A stretch of DNA of 22,582 bases from a virus, in IMG/VR virus record IMGVR_UViG_3300032323_000323, positions 1 to 22,582 of that record; one strand, given 5' to 3'. The notes below the pieces were generated by a model. That model made no database searches and was not told where the DNA came from. It saw nothing but the letters and a program-made list of their open reading frames with translations. Positions within the stretch are counted from its first letter, which is position 1. The number at the start of each line of letters is the position of its first letter. Position numbers and translations under genes: made by a program. Positions 12,630-19,750 of the stretch are shown here, one piece after another.

Positions 12630-13154
12630 ATGGGAACTCGTAAAGTAAAACTGACTGGCTACGCATACTGGGCCAAGGTGTTTGAAGACAACCGCGACAA
12701 GACTGGCTTCGAGAATGCGCTGGTTGAGATTGGTGGTCAGACCACTATCGACATGGACCTCGACAACGAAAGCATGGAAAAGCTCAAGAAGTCCAAGTCC
12801 ATGAAGCGCGGTTCGCCAAGCAATGACAACGATGGTATGACCCGAGTGCGTTTCACCCGCAAGTGGACCGAAGAGTATGGTGGTGGTGAGCCTACCGTGG
12901 TCAAGGCTGATGGCACCAAGTGGGACTACGACGAGGATGGTCCGATTGGGAATGGTTCGACTGTTGAAGTTGTCCTCTCTGTCTACGACACATCCCGCAA
13001 GGCCATCGTGGGTACTCGTCTCGACAAGGTTAAGGTTCTGGAACACAAAGCCTACAACCCTGATGGTGACGACGATGAGGAAGAAGAGGTGAAGTCCGTA
13101 GCCAAGGCCAAAGCATCTGCCAAGATGGAGCTTGAGGATGAGATTCCGTTTTGA
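12630..13154 (+). CDS. Single-stranded DNA-binding protein (T7 gp2.5-like role)
   Basis: A 174-residue protein whose C-terminal tail is the acidic run DGDDDEEEE followed by the tip ELEDEIPF. That tip matches the DDIPF-type end of bacterial SSB, which recruits partner enzymes. The N-terminal 130 residues are charged and beta-rich (VKLTGYAYWAKVFEDN, STVEVVLSVYD), consistent with an OB fold, but I cannot identify an exact family. Location between polymerase and exonuclease supports an SSB role in replication and recombination. AAGGAG is 8 bases before the ATG. The stop TGA overlaps the TTG start of the next gene. Confidence 0.8.
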   Translation: MGTRKVKLTGYAYWAKVFEDNRDKTGFENALVEIGGQTTIDMDLDNESMEKLKKSKSMKRGSPSNDNDGMTRVRFTRKWTEEYGGGEPTVVKADGTKWDYDEDGPIGNGSTVEVVLSVYDTSRKAIVGTRLDKVKVLEHKAYNPDGDDDEEEEVKSVAKAKASAKMELEDEIPF

Positions 13155-14005
13155 GTAAAAAATTAGACACCATCGTAGAGGACATCTACAGGGTTGTCGA
13201 AGGGAAGGGAGGGTGGGATGCAACTGTCACAGAGTTCTTCTCGTCCTCCCTTTCTAGTATCGCAGAGGCTAGGTTTTCTCAGGAGCAAGTCCCCCGAGAT
13301 TACCTCAGTCTCTCTGGCATAGGCTCACCCTGTGACCGTAGACTGTGGTACAAGATCAACCAAACCGAATCCTCAGAGCCACTCACTGCCGAGGCTCTTG
13401 GAACCTTCTTCTACGGAGACTTACTCGAAGCCCTTATACTGTCACTGGCAAAGGCAGCAGGACACAACGTCGAGGGTATGCAGGACAAGGTTGAAGTCTT
13501 CGGTATCCCCGGCTCTCGTGACGCTGTGATTGATGGGGTGACAGTTGATGTTAAGTCTGCATCCAAGTATGGGTTTGAGAAGTTCCGTAAACACAACCTG
13601 CGAGAAGACGATCCCTTCGGGTACATCAGCCAGTTGAGTTCGTATGTCTACGCAGGCAAGGGTGATCCTCTGGTGAAGAACAAGACCGAGGGCGCTTTCC
13701 TTGTCGTTCAGAAGGACAGGTTCAAACTCTGCTTGGATCGTTACGACTTCACAGAAGAGATTGCCAAGAAGGAGGAAGAGATTGAGAGAGTCAAGAAGCT
13801 GGTTGCTGGGTCAATCCCAGAGGATCGTATTCCACCTGTCCCTCAATCTAAGACTTCTGAGAACACGGTGCTCTCTACTACTTGTGGATACTGCGACTTT
13901 AGGAAGGTATGTTGGCCAGAAGCCAGAACTTTTCTATATTCTACCGGACCAGTATTCATGGTTGATGTCGTTAATGAACCCCGAGTGACGGAGTTAATTG
14001 AGTGA
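13151..14005 (+). CDS. Cas4/RecB-family exonuclease with Fe-S cluster
   Basis: A 284-residue PD-(D/E)XK nuclease. The active-site block is D124 in GSRDAVIDG, followed by D133-V-K135 (DVK), and the RecB-type motif Q161-x3-Y165. Four cysteines, C61 in GSPCDRRLWY and C245, C248, C254 in TCGYCDFRKVC, have the split 1+3 arrangement of AddB/Cas4 iron-sulfur clusters. Cas4 enzymes cut single strands and ends. In phages they probably give 3' overhangs for recombination or degrade host DNA. There is no cas1/cas2 near it, so a CRISPR role is unlikely. The start is TTG 13151 (TTGA overlap with the SSB stop), with GAGGA upstream. The first in-frame ATG comes far into the protein. Confidence 0.85.
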   Translation: MSKKLDTIVEDIYRVVEGKGGWDATVTEFFSSSLSSIAEARFSQEQVPRDYLSLSGIGSPCDRRLWYKINQTESSEPLTAEALGTFFYGDLLEALILSLAKAAGHNVEGMQDKVEVFGIPGSRDAVIDGVTVDVKSASKYGFEKFRKHNLREDDPFGYISQLSSYVYAGKGDPLVKNKTEGAFLVVQKDRFKLCLDRYDFTEEIAKKEEEIERVKKLVAGSIPEDRIPPVPQSKTSENTVLSTTCGYCDFRKVCWPEARTFLYSTGPVFMVDVVNEPRVTELIE

Positions 14006-14457
14006 GTAGAAGACCCAAAGTTTCACCCGAAGCTAGGGGTTACAGGTCGGGCTTGGAGGGCAGAGTTGCTCAACAACTGGAGACACTGGGAATCAAAGTA
14101 GAGTATGAAGCATACAAAATCCCCTATGTCATCCCAGAAAGCTCTCACAAGTACTCACCTGACTTCGTGCTTCCCAATGGGATCATCGTCGAAACCAAGG
14201 GGAGGTTTGTTCTGGCAGACAGGAAGAAGCACTTGCTCTTGCAATCCCAGAGACCAGAGTTAGATATTAGGTTTGTGTTCTCCAACAGTTCTGCAAAGAT
14301 CAACAAGGGATCATCCACCTCTTACGCTGACTGGTGTAACAAGTATGGCTTCATCTTCGCAGACAAACTTATCCCAGAGTCTTGGGTCTCAGAGAAAGGC
14401 GACAAGAATGTTCAACTGGCTACGAAAGAAGTTCTCAAAAGAAGAAGAAAAGCCTGA
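14002..14457 (+). CDS. Endonuclease I, T7 gp3-like Holliday junction resolvase
   Basis: A 151-residue protein close to T7 gp3 (149), sharing blocks such as RSGLE, YVIP.S, Y.PDF.LPNGI.VETKG and RKKHLL. The catalytic acids and lysine are present: E19, D54, E64 and K66 (T7 E20, D55, E65, K67). The enzyme acts as a dimer on four-way and branched DNA, and in T7 it also helps break down host DNA. Start GTG 14002 overlaps the previous stop as GTGA. The C-terminus LKRRRKA is basic and overlaps the following gene by 50 bases. It lies just after the Cas4-like nuclease, forming a recombination pair. Confidence 0.95.
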   Translation: MSRRPKVSPEARGYRSGLEGRVAQQLETLGIKVEYEAYKIPYVIPESSHKYSPDFVLPNGIIVETKGRFVLADRKKHLLLQSQRPELDIRFVFSNSSAKINKGSSTSYADWCNKYGFIFADKLIPESWVSEKGDKNVQLATKEVLKRRRKA

Positions 14458-14680
14458 CCAAACACTACTCTGGGGTGTCGTAGAGGGACCATTCTCTGCA
14501 AAAGAAATCCCAGACTGCGGGTTCCCGCCTGAATCGACGATGCTGATTCTAAAAGTTTCCCGTGGTGAAGATGTGTTTGATGCAGAGTTCTGGTTTGATG
14601 ATCTCGACGAGGCGTATGTCTTGGTGAAGCACTTCCAGACCAACCTGTACCCAATCGTTCTCAACAACAAGGAGCCTTAA
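14408..14680 (+). CDS. Small acidic protein of unknown function
   Basis: A 90-residue protein starting MFNWLRKKFSKEEEKP, with a long 50-base overlap onto the end of endonuclease I and AAAGG 10 or so bases before ATG 14408. The rest is acidic with several aromatic residues (DAEFWFDDLDEAYVLVKHF). This resembles a small beta-alpha domain but I cannot name it. One base separates its stop from the phosphoesterase start. Confidence 0.6.
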   Translation: MFNWLRKKFSKEEEKPDQTLLWGVVEGPFSAKEIPDCGFPPESTMLILKVSRGEDVFDAEFWFDDLDEAYVLVKHFQTNLYPIVLNNKEP

Positions 14681-14681
14681 T

Positions 14682-15461
14682 ATGGCTACTAAAACAGTCG
14701 TAGTATTCTCGTGTGCACATGCCGACCCTGCAACAAGCAGCCTGCGGTTCAAAGCACTAGGAAATTTCCTCTATGATCTCAAGCCAGACATGGTGTTTGA
14801 TTTGGGTGATGGAGCAGACATGAGGTCTCTCAACAGCTATGATGAAAGATACCCTAAAGCACTGGCTACACAGAGCTATGAGAAGGACATTGAGTCCTAC
14901 AACACAGCCCAAGAACTCCTCCGACATCCGTTCAGACATCACCGGAAGAAGCGACCTTTTTGGGTGGGATTCGAAGGAAATCACGAGAACCGAATTAAAA
15001 AGTACCTCGCCCTTAACCCAAGGAATGAGGGAGAAAAGTACGGGGTTTCCTTTAGCCATCTTCAAACAGACCACTACTTCGACGAATACCACGAGTATGA
15101 AAACAGTGGACCAGCCATCGCCCTCTACGACAAGGTGGCCTACGCGCACTACTTCACTTCTGGTAATTCTTCTACTGCTACTAGTGGCATCCATCACGCT
15201 TATACGATGGTGAATAACCTTGGCTGTTCTGCCACCTGTGGGCACTCTCACAAGCGTGACATGTACTTCAAGGATGGTGGGCTACCTCATGGCAACATTG
15301 GCCTCGTGGTGGGCTGCTACAAGGGCGCAGAGGAGCACTGGGCTGGGCAAGCAAACAGACAGTGGTGGCACGGTGTTGTGGTGAAGCGTGAGTTGGAGAA
15401 TGGCATGTACGAGCCTGAGTTTGTTTCCCTCAACCAGATCATGCGAGAGTATGCTGAATGA
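14682..15461 (+). CDS. Calcineurin-like metallophosphoesterase
   Basis: A 259-residue phosphoesterase with the metal-binding motifs in order: SCAH at 10-13 (usual D-x-H; here Cys11 and His13), GDGAD at 42-46 (GDxxD), GNHE at 99-102, and GHSH at 187-190 (GHxH), with an extra HYF at about 156. Members of this fold include SbcD/Mre11 nucleases, protein phosphatases and cyclic-nucleotide phosphodiesterases. The neighbours (Cas4-like nuclease, endonuclease I) favour a DNA or nucleotide substrate, but this is inference. It has no SbcC-like partner in the window. The loss of the first Asp is the odd point. AAGGAG lies 10 bases before the ATG. Confidence 0.88.
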   Translation: MATKTVVVFSCAHADPATSSLRFKALGNFLYDLKPDMVFDLGDGADMRSLNSYDERYPKALATQSYEKDIESYNTAQELLRHPFRHHRKKRPFWVGFEGNHENRIKKYLALNPRNEGEKYGVSFSHLQTDHYFDEYHEYENSGPAIALYDKVAYAHYFTSGNSSTATSGIHHAYTMVNNLGCSATCGHSHKRDMYFKDGGLPHGNIGLVVGCYKGAEEHWAGQANRQWWHGVVVKRELENGMYEPEFVSLNQIMREYAE

Positions 15462-15622
15462 ACTACGAAGTGACAATCCTTGTTGAAGTCCATCCCGAAG
15501 CAGCCTTTGCTGGTACCGACGACGAGATGGAGAATGTCTACAGCTTGATTGAATCAGCAGTGTTTGATATTGACGATCTGACGCTGCACACACTGGATGT
15601 AATGGAGGCAGGAAATGGCTAA
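15458..15622 (+). CDS. Small acidic protein of unknown function
   Basis: A 54-residue protein (MNYEVTILVEVHPEAAFAGT...) linked to its neighbours at both ends: ATGA overlap at 15458 and 8-base overlap with the MazG-like gene. It looks like a beta strand followed by an acidic helix (DDEMENVYSLIESAVFDIDD), then TLHTLDVMEAGNG. No recognised family. The coupling argues for a real gene. Confidence 0.6.
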   Translation: MNYEVTILVEVHPEAAFAGTDDEMENVYSLIESAVFDIDDLTLHTLDVMEAGNG

Positions 15623-16001
15623 GTGGAAAGACACAGGACTGGACTACTTTGAACAAGAGAAGCACTCTACCCCTTCCGCTATGGTGAGGGAGTTCTCTAG
15701 AGTTCTGGATCAAAAACCTGACGTGGCACTGTATCAGAGATTGATCTGTGAGGAGTACGAGGAGTGGTGTAAAGAGTTGCCACACACCGTGAAGGACTTG
15801 AAGGAGCTTGCAGACCTTGTGTATGTGATCTACGGCTATGCCCATGCCGCTGGGTACAATCTGGACGAGGCTGTTGAACGTGTGCATGACAACAATCTTG
15901 GTCGTTGTGTGCAACCTGATGGGACCGTCAAGCGAAGGGAGGATGGGAAGATTATAAAGAACCCTGACTATCCTGCAGTCTACTTGGAGGATTTGATCTG
16001 A
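15615..16001 (+). CDS. MazG-like nucleotide pyrophosphohydrolase
   Basis: A 128-residue all-alpha NTP pyrophosphohydrolase of the MazG / phosphoribosyl-ATP type. The metal motif EXXE-x13-EXXD is visible (E47-x2-E50, then E64-x2-D67). The following helix is YVIYGYAHAAGYNLDEAVERVHDNNL, with the usual NxxR-like end. Family members hydrolyse NTPs or dNTPs, and phage members are thought to clean damaged nucleotides or alter ppGpp signalling. Here it stands between DNA-processing genes and ribonucleotide reductase, suggesting a role in dNTP pools. AATGG overlaps the previous gene, and the stop overlaps the next ATG as TGATG. Confidence 0.85.
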   Translation: MAKWKDTGLDYFEQEKHSTPSAMVREFSRVLDQKPDVALYQRLICEEYEEWCKELPHTVKDLKELADLVYVIYGYAHAAGYNLDEAVERVHDNNLGRCVQPDGTVKRREDGKIIKNPDYPAVYLEDLI

Positions 16002-16063
16002 TGTCGATCTATCTCTTGACAACTCCCTTCCTTGGACTAAAACTACTCGGTTCGAACACATGA
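16001..16063 (+). CDS. Very short coupled peptide
   Basis: A 20-residue frame, MSIYLLTTPFLGLKLLGSNT, that starts at the TGATG of the MazG-like stop and ends overlapping the next ATG (ATGA). The double coupling is the only support: no good ribosome binding site of its own beyond TTGGAGGA about 15 bases upstream. It may be a leader peptide that passes ribosomes on to the next gene. Mildly hydrophobic. Confidence 0.4.
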   Translation: MSIYLLTTPFLGLKLLGSNT

Positions 16064-16224
16064 CAGTGCAAGAGCTTATAGACAAGCTGCAGAAAGTGCA
16101 GGACAAGGGGGTTCCAGTTGTACTGGTTGACTGGTCCATCCAGAACCCACTGACAGCCAAGTATGACCTCAGCACAAACCGTATCGTGGTGCAAGCACAT
16201 CGCGTTGCAATCATAATGAGCTAG
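16060..16224 (+). CDS. Small protein of unknown function
   Basis: A 54-residue protein (MTVQELIDKLQKVQDKGVPV...) starting at ATG 16060. The opening amphipathic helix followed by VPVVLVDWS and a beta-rich end (NRIVVQAHRVAIIM) matches a common kind of small phage protein ('TV.eLi..L.....d..V.v'), whose role is unknown. It is followed by a 37-base gap before RNR. Confidence 0.6.
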   Translation: MTVQELIDKLQKVQDKGVPVVLVDWSIQNPLTAKYDLSTNRIVVQAHRVAIIMS

Positions 16225-16261
16225 ATCGTGGTCGAACTGGCCTCAAAAAGAAAGTGAAAAA

Positions 16262-18208
16262 ATGAGTAACCACCTGCCTACTGACTATCAGTCCTTCATT
16301 CACACATCACGCTATGCTCGTTGGCTCGAAGAATATAAGCGGCGTGAGGGTTGGGGTGAGACTGTCTCTCGCTACATGACCAATGTTGTTGTCCCTAAAA
16401 CCCGTGACGAGATCATCCTTGACGAAATCGAAGAGGCTATTCTTGGTCTTGAGATCATGCCTTCGATGCGGGCTGTGATGACTGCTGGTCCTGCCTTGGA
16501 GCGCGACAACACGGCTGGCTACAACTGCTCCTACCTGCCTGTGGACGACCCCAAATCCTTTGACGAGGCTATGTTCATCCTCCTGTGTGGCACTGGTGTT
16601 GGCTTCTCTGTGGAGCGTCAATACATCAGCAAGCTGCCTGAGGTTCCTGAGCAACTGTTTGCTTCGGAAGATGTGATCGTTGTCCACGACAGTAAAGAAG
16701 GTTGGGCCAAGGCTCTGCGTAAGCTGATTGCTATGCTCTATGCAGGGGAAATTCCTAAGTGGGACGTGTCTAAGGTTCGTCCTGCTGGTGCTAAACTCAA
16801 GACCTTTGGTGGTCGTGCATCTGGTCCTGCCCCTCTGGTGGAATTGTTCCAGTACACGATTGAGAAGTTCAAGGGTGCTGCTGGTCGCAAGCTGTCTTCG
16901 ATTGAGTGCCACGACATCATGTGTAAGATTGGCGAAGTTGTTGTGGTTGGCGGTGTTCGTCGCTCTGCAATGATTTCTCTGTCGAACCTGTCTGATGATC
17001 GTATGCGTCATGCTAAGTCAGGTATGTGGTGGGAAGGTAATGCTCAACGTGCCTTGGCTAACAACTCTGTGGCCTACACTGAGAAGCCTGACATGGAAAC
17101 CTTCATGCGTGAGTGGCTCTCTCTGGTCGAATCCAAGTCTGGTGAACGTGGTATCTTCTCACGTCAGGCATCTAAGAAGCAGGCTGCAAAGAATGGACGA
17201 CGAAATGATTCTTGGGACTTTGGAACTAACCCATGCTCTGAGATCATCCTTAGACCCTACCAGTTTTGCAACCTTACAGAAGTGGTGGTACGAGCGACAG
17301 ACACACTCGAAGACCTCGAACGGAAAGTCCGTCTTGCCACTATTTTGGGTACTATCCAAAGCACATACACACACTTTCCATATCTGCGGAAAATCTGGCA
17401 GCGCAATACTGAGGAAGAAAGACTGCTAGGTGTGTCGTTGACTGGCATCATGGACCACAAAGCCCTTAGTGGGGCTATCGACAAGTGTGCGGGTCTGGCT
17501 TGGGGGTTTTCTGGTGATGAGGAGTACACTCTAGCGCAAACCTTGGAGCATCTTAAGAATGTCGCTGTTGCTACTAATGCTGAGTGGGCTGAACGCCTTG
17601 GTATTCCTGCTAGTGCTGCTATTACATGCGTCAAACCGTCAGGCACTGTTTCCCAGTTGGTTGATAGTGCCAGTGGTATTCATGCTCGTCACTCAGCCTA
17701 TTATATTCGGACTGTCCGTGGCGACAACAAAGACCCTCTGACGCAGTTTATGAAGGATCAGGGTATTCCTAGTGAGCCTTGTGTGATTAAGCCTGAGACT
17801 ACCACAGTCTTTAGCTTCCCACAGAAGTCTCCCGAAGGTGCTATTACCCGTAACGACATGACGGCTATCGAACAGTTGGAGTTGTGGTTGGTCTATCAGC
17901 GTCATTGGTGCGAACACAAACCTTCAATCACGGTTACTGTTCGTGACAGTGAATGGATGGAAGTCGGTGCTTGGGTCTACAAGTACTTCGATGAAGTCTC
18001 TGGTGTGTCTTTCTTGCCGCACTCTGACCACAGCTACCAACAGGCACCCTATCAGGAGGTTAATCAACGGGAGTATGAAGAGTTGCTTGCTGTCATGCCA
18101 CCGAAGATTGATTGGACTAAGCTGAGTGACTACGAGAAAGAAGACACTTCCAAAGGGACTCAAACCTTTGCCTGTGTTGGCTCTTGTGAGATCGTTGACC
18201 TGACTTAA
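16262..18208 (+). CDS. nrdJ: Class II (B12-dependent) ribonucleotide reductase, monomeric type
   Basis: A 648-residue adenosylcobalamin-dependent reductase of the Lactobacillus leichmannii RTPR type. The active-site Cys pair and acid are C325-S-E327 in TNPCSEI, with C336 in QFCNL. The 11-residue spacing equals that of C408/E410/C419 in RTPR. C89 in AGYNCSYL matches C119, and the C-terminal CVGSC (638-642) is the redox pair. The family usually has about 739 residues, so this one is shorter. It makes deoxyribonucleotides from ribonucleotides for phage DNA, needing host cobalamin, and works with ThyX and the MazG-like gene. The start has a poor ribosome binding site (AAGAAAGTG before ATG). The gap before it shows no strong promoter. 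Confidence 0.92.
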   Translation: MSNHLPTDYQSFIHTSRYARWLEEYKRREGWGETVSRYMTNVVVPKTRDEIILDEIEEAILGLEIMPSMRAVMTAGPALERDNTAGYNCSYLPVDDPKSFDEAMFILLCGTGVGFSVERQYISKLPEVPEQLFASEDVIVVHDSKEGWAKALRKLIAMLYAGEIPKWDVSKVRPAGAKLKTFGGRASGPAPLVELFQYTIEKFKGAAGRKLSSIECHDIMCKIGEVVVVGGVRRSAMISLSNLSDDRMRHAKSGMWWEGNAQRALANNSVAYTEKPDMETFMREWLSLVESKSGERGIFSRQASKKQAAKNGRRNDSWDFGTNPCSEIILRPYQFCNLTEVVVRATDTLEDLERKVRLATILGTIQSTYTHFPYLRKIWQRNTEEERLLGVSLTGIMDHKALSGAIDKCAGLAWGFSGDEEYTLAQTLEHLKNVAVATNAEWAERLGIPASAAITCVKPSGTVSQLVDSASGIHARHSAYYIRTVRGDNKDPLTQFMKDQGIPSEPCVIKPETTTVFSFPQKSPEGAITRNDMTAIEQLELWLVYQRHWCEHKPSITVTVRDSEWMEVGAWVYKYFDEVSGVSFLPHSDHSYQQAPYQEVNQREYEELLAVMPPKIDWTKLSDYEKEDTSKGTQTFACVGSCEIVDLT

Positions 18209-18222
18209 GAGCTTGCTACATC
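18195..18222 (+). promoter_or_regulatory. Sigma-70-like promoter near the end of RNR
   Basis: TTGACC (18195-18200) and TACATC (18217-18222) are separated by 16 bases, straddling the stop codon of the reductase. TTGACC is 5 of 6 to the consensus and TACATC is 4 of 6. It would give separate expression of phoH and the genes behind it. A start near 18229 would make the first ATG of the next gene almost leaderless, so the GTG at 18271 may be the true start if this promoter is used. Confidence 0.4.
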
Positions 18223-18228
18223 CTGAGC

Positions 18229-18441
18229 ATGATGATAAACTGCTCACAACAAATCCTCGTGGAGCACACAGTGACCATTGAAATAGCTATCCTAATTGGA
18301 CTCGCAGTGAACGTCTTACTCTCTTGGTTGATTAAGAGGGAGGTAGATGAAATAGAACAGGTCGTGGTGCAGATGCTCCTTGATCTGGGTAAACAAGGTA
18401 TCTTAAACGTGGAGGTTGATGATGACTCTGGAGAAGCCTAA
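18229..18441 (+). CDS. Small membrane protein
   Basis: A 70-residue frame with one transmembrane segment (IAILIGLAVNVLLSWLI) and a charged C-terminus (KREVDEIEQVVVQM...) that faces the cytoplasm by the positive-inside rule. Two starts are possible: ATG 18229 and GTG 18271, the second having GTGGAG 10 bases upstream and giving 56 residues. The end overlaps the phoH start. Function unknown; could be a holin-like or anchoring peptide, but it lacks any such family mark. Confidence 0.5.
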   Translation: MMINCSQQILVEHTVTIEIAILIGLAVNVLLSWLIKREVDEIEQVVVQMLLDLGKQGILNVEVDDDSGEA

Positions 18442-19126
18442 GGGCAAACGGGTATCACGGTACAAGAACGCTGAACAAGAAGGCGCAATGCGTACTGTTG
18501 CCATTAAGCCACTCAACGACAATCAAGCACTCTACCTCAAACATCTGGATAGCTCAGATCAGGTGATTGTTTGTGGGTTCTCTGGTACAGGTAAGACCTT
18601 TGTTGCAGCCACCTATGCAGCCAACATGTATGCCAACAGAGAGATCACCAAGATCATTCTGACCCGCCCCAACGTCTCTGTAGGTAAGGACTTAGGTTAC
18701 TTCCCCGGTACACTCGAAGAGAAGTTTGCTCCTTGGGCTGCACCTGTGCTTGATGTTCTTAATGAGCAGTTGGGCAAGGGTACGGTAGAGACTGGGATCA
18801 AGAACGGCAACATCGAAATGGCACCCCTATCTACTATGCGGGGACGGTCGTTCAAGAATGCTTTCATTATCTTAGACGAGGCACAAAACACTTCCATCGC
18901 TGAGGTCAAAATGTTCTTGACTCGGATCGGAAAAGATTGTAAAGTTGTAATCAACGGTGACATAAAGCAGTCAGATATTGGTGGTAAGTCGGGCCTAGCA
19001 GCGATCATCCATCTTGTTAAGAAGCACAATCTGCCTGTGCCTGTCATTGAGTTCGGAGTGGATGACATTGTTCGATCTGACATCTGTAAAGACTGGATCA
19101 TCGCTTTCGAAGCAGAGGGTATCTAA
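18422..19126 (+). CDS. phoH: PhoH-like ATPase
   Basis: A 234-residue PhoH family P-loop protein. Walker A is GFSGTGKTF at 52-60, and Walker B FIILDEAQNT sits at 148-157. VINGDIKQSDI and the C-terminal GVDDIVRSDICKDW are also typical. In bacteria PhoH is induced by phosphate starvation and often linked to RNA processing. It is a common marker of marine phages, but its phage role is still unknown. GGAGG ends 6 bases before ATG 18422 (and 3 bases before ATG 18419), so 18422 is preferred. It overlaps the previous small gene by 20 bases. Confidence 0.93.
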   Translation: MTLEKPKGKRVSRYKNAEQEGAMRTVAIKPLNDNQALYLKHLDSSDQVIVCGFSGTGKTFVAATYAANMYANREITKIILTRPNVSVGKDLGYFPGTLEEKFAPWAAPVLDVLNEQLGKGTVETGIKNGNIEMAPLSTMRGRSFKNAFIILDEAQNTSIAEVKMFLTRIGKDCKVVINGDIKQSDIGGKSGLAAIIHLVKKHNLPVPVIEFGVDDIVRSDICKDWIIAFEAEGI

Positions 19127-19494
19127 TGGATAACTTGGAATACCGCAGTGCAGAAACTGCTACAACAACTTGGGAAGGCCCAATTAATATCCGGCAGTCT
19201 GGGGTTCCAATCTCGACGAAGCCGCCTATGCAAGTCGTGAGTAACTACTACAAAGAGAAATGGGAAAAGATGGAAAAAGACGCAGTAAATAGCCCTGCAC
19301 ACTACGGCCAAGGGAAGATTGAGTGTATCGAATACATTGAAGATTTCCTCAGCCCAGACGAGTACATTGGTTACCTGCGTGGGAACATTGCTAAGTACAA
19401 CCATCGCTGGCGTTACAAGAATGGTCTAGAAGACTTGCGTAAGGCAGAGTGGTATCACAAGCGGCTCCTAGCTTTCATGGAGAAGCAAGTATGA
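19126..19494 (+). CDS. DUF3310 protein, T7 gp1.7-like
   Basis: A 122-residue protein whose C-terminal half is DUF3310. It runs from VNSPAHYGQGKIECIEYIED through FLSPDEYIGYLRGNIAKYNHR to KNGLEDLRKAEWYHKRLL. The domain includes T7 gp1.7, a nucleotide kinase acting on dGMP/dTMP. Here the first 50 residues are a polar, poorly structured extension. The assignment to DUF3310 is firm, the kinase activity is inferred from T7 gp1.7. The start overlaps the phoH stop as TAATG. Confidence 0.88.
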   Translation: MDNLEYRSAETATTTWEGPINIRQSGVPISTKPPMQVVSNYYKEKWEKMEKDAVNSPAHYGQGKIECIEYIEDFLSPDEYIGYLRGNIAKYNHRWRYKNGLEDLRKAEWYHKRLLAFMEKQV

Positions 19495-19559
19495 CTGAGG
19501 GTTTACTGCTCTTAGCACTGGTAGTATTTATAATCTGGGCGCTCAATGGAGACGACTGA
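19491..19559 (+). CDS. 22-residue membrane peptide
   Basis: MTEGLLLLALVVFIIWALNGDD is nearly one transmembrane helix flanked by charged ends. It starts with an ATGA overlap onto the DUF3310 gene and stops with TGATG on the next gene, so both ends are coupled, which is strong support for a frame this short. It may be a membrane-active or regulatory peptide. Confidence 0.6.
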   Translation: MTEGLLLLALVVFIIWALNGDD

Positions 19560-19750
19560 TGAACGCATTTGAACAAGGATACAAAGATTTTGGCAAAGGG
19601 CAGACCACAAACCCGTACCACAAGGACACAACAAAATACAGAGATTGGGAGTTTGGATTCAACAAAGCCTATTCTCGAAACTTGGAGTGGGTCAGAGACA
19701 ATGAACATCGAAGAAGAGGCCAAGGAGTTCAGAGCAAAGAAGAGGCATAG
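19559..19750 (+). CDS. Small RMF/CrpP-like protein
   Basis: A 63-residue basic protein reading FEQGYKDFGKGQTTNPYHK, then YRDWEFGFNKAYSRN. This layout (GY..G..G...NPY....... W..GF..A) recalls ribosome modulation factor (RMF) and small RMF-fold phage proteins. RMF pairs ribosomes in stationary phase, so a phage relative could touch host translation, but this is inference from a short pattern. It begins in the stop of the membrane peptide (TGATG), and its last 50 bases overlap the next gene. Confidence 0.6.
   Translation: MNAFEQGYKDFGKGQTTNPYHKDTTKYRDWEFGFNKAYSRNLEWVRDNEHRRRGQGVQSKEEA

Noticed and set aside
13151-14005. CRISPR-Cas role for the Cas4-like gene
   Set aside because: No cas1, cas2, effector or repeat array in the window; phage Cas4-like enzymes are commonly stand-alone nucleases.
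16225-16261. Promoter directly before RNR
   Set aside because: TTGCAA at about 16205 has no acceptable -10 box at 16-18 bases, so no promoter is claimed.
16307-17011. 234-residue reverse-strand frame within RNR
   Set aside because: Antisense to active-site-supported RNR; no start signal and no family.
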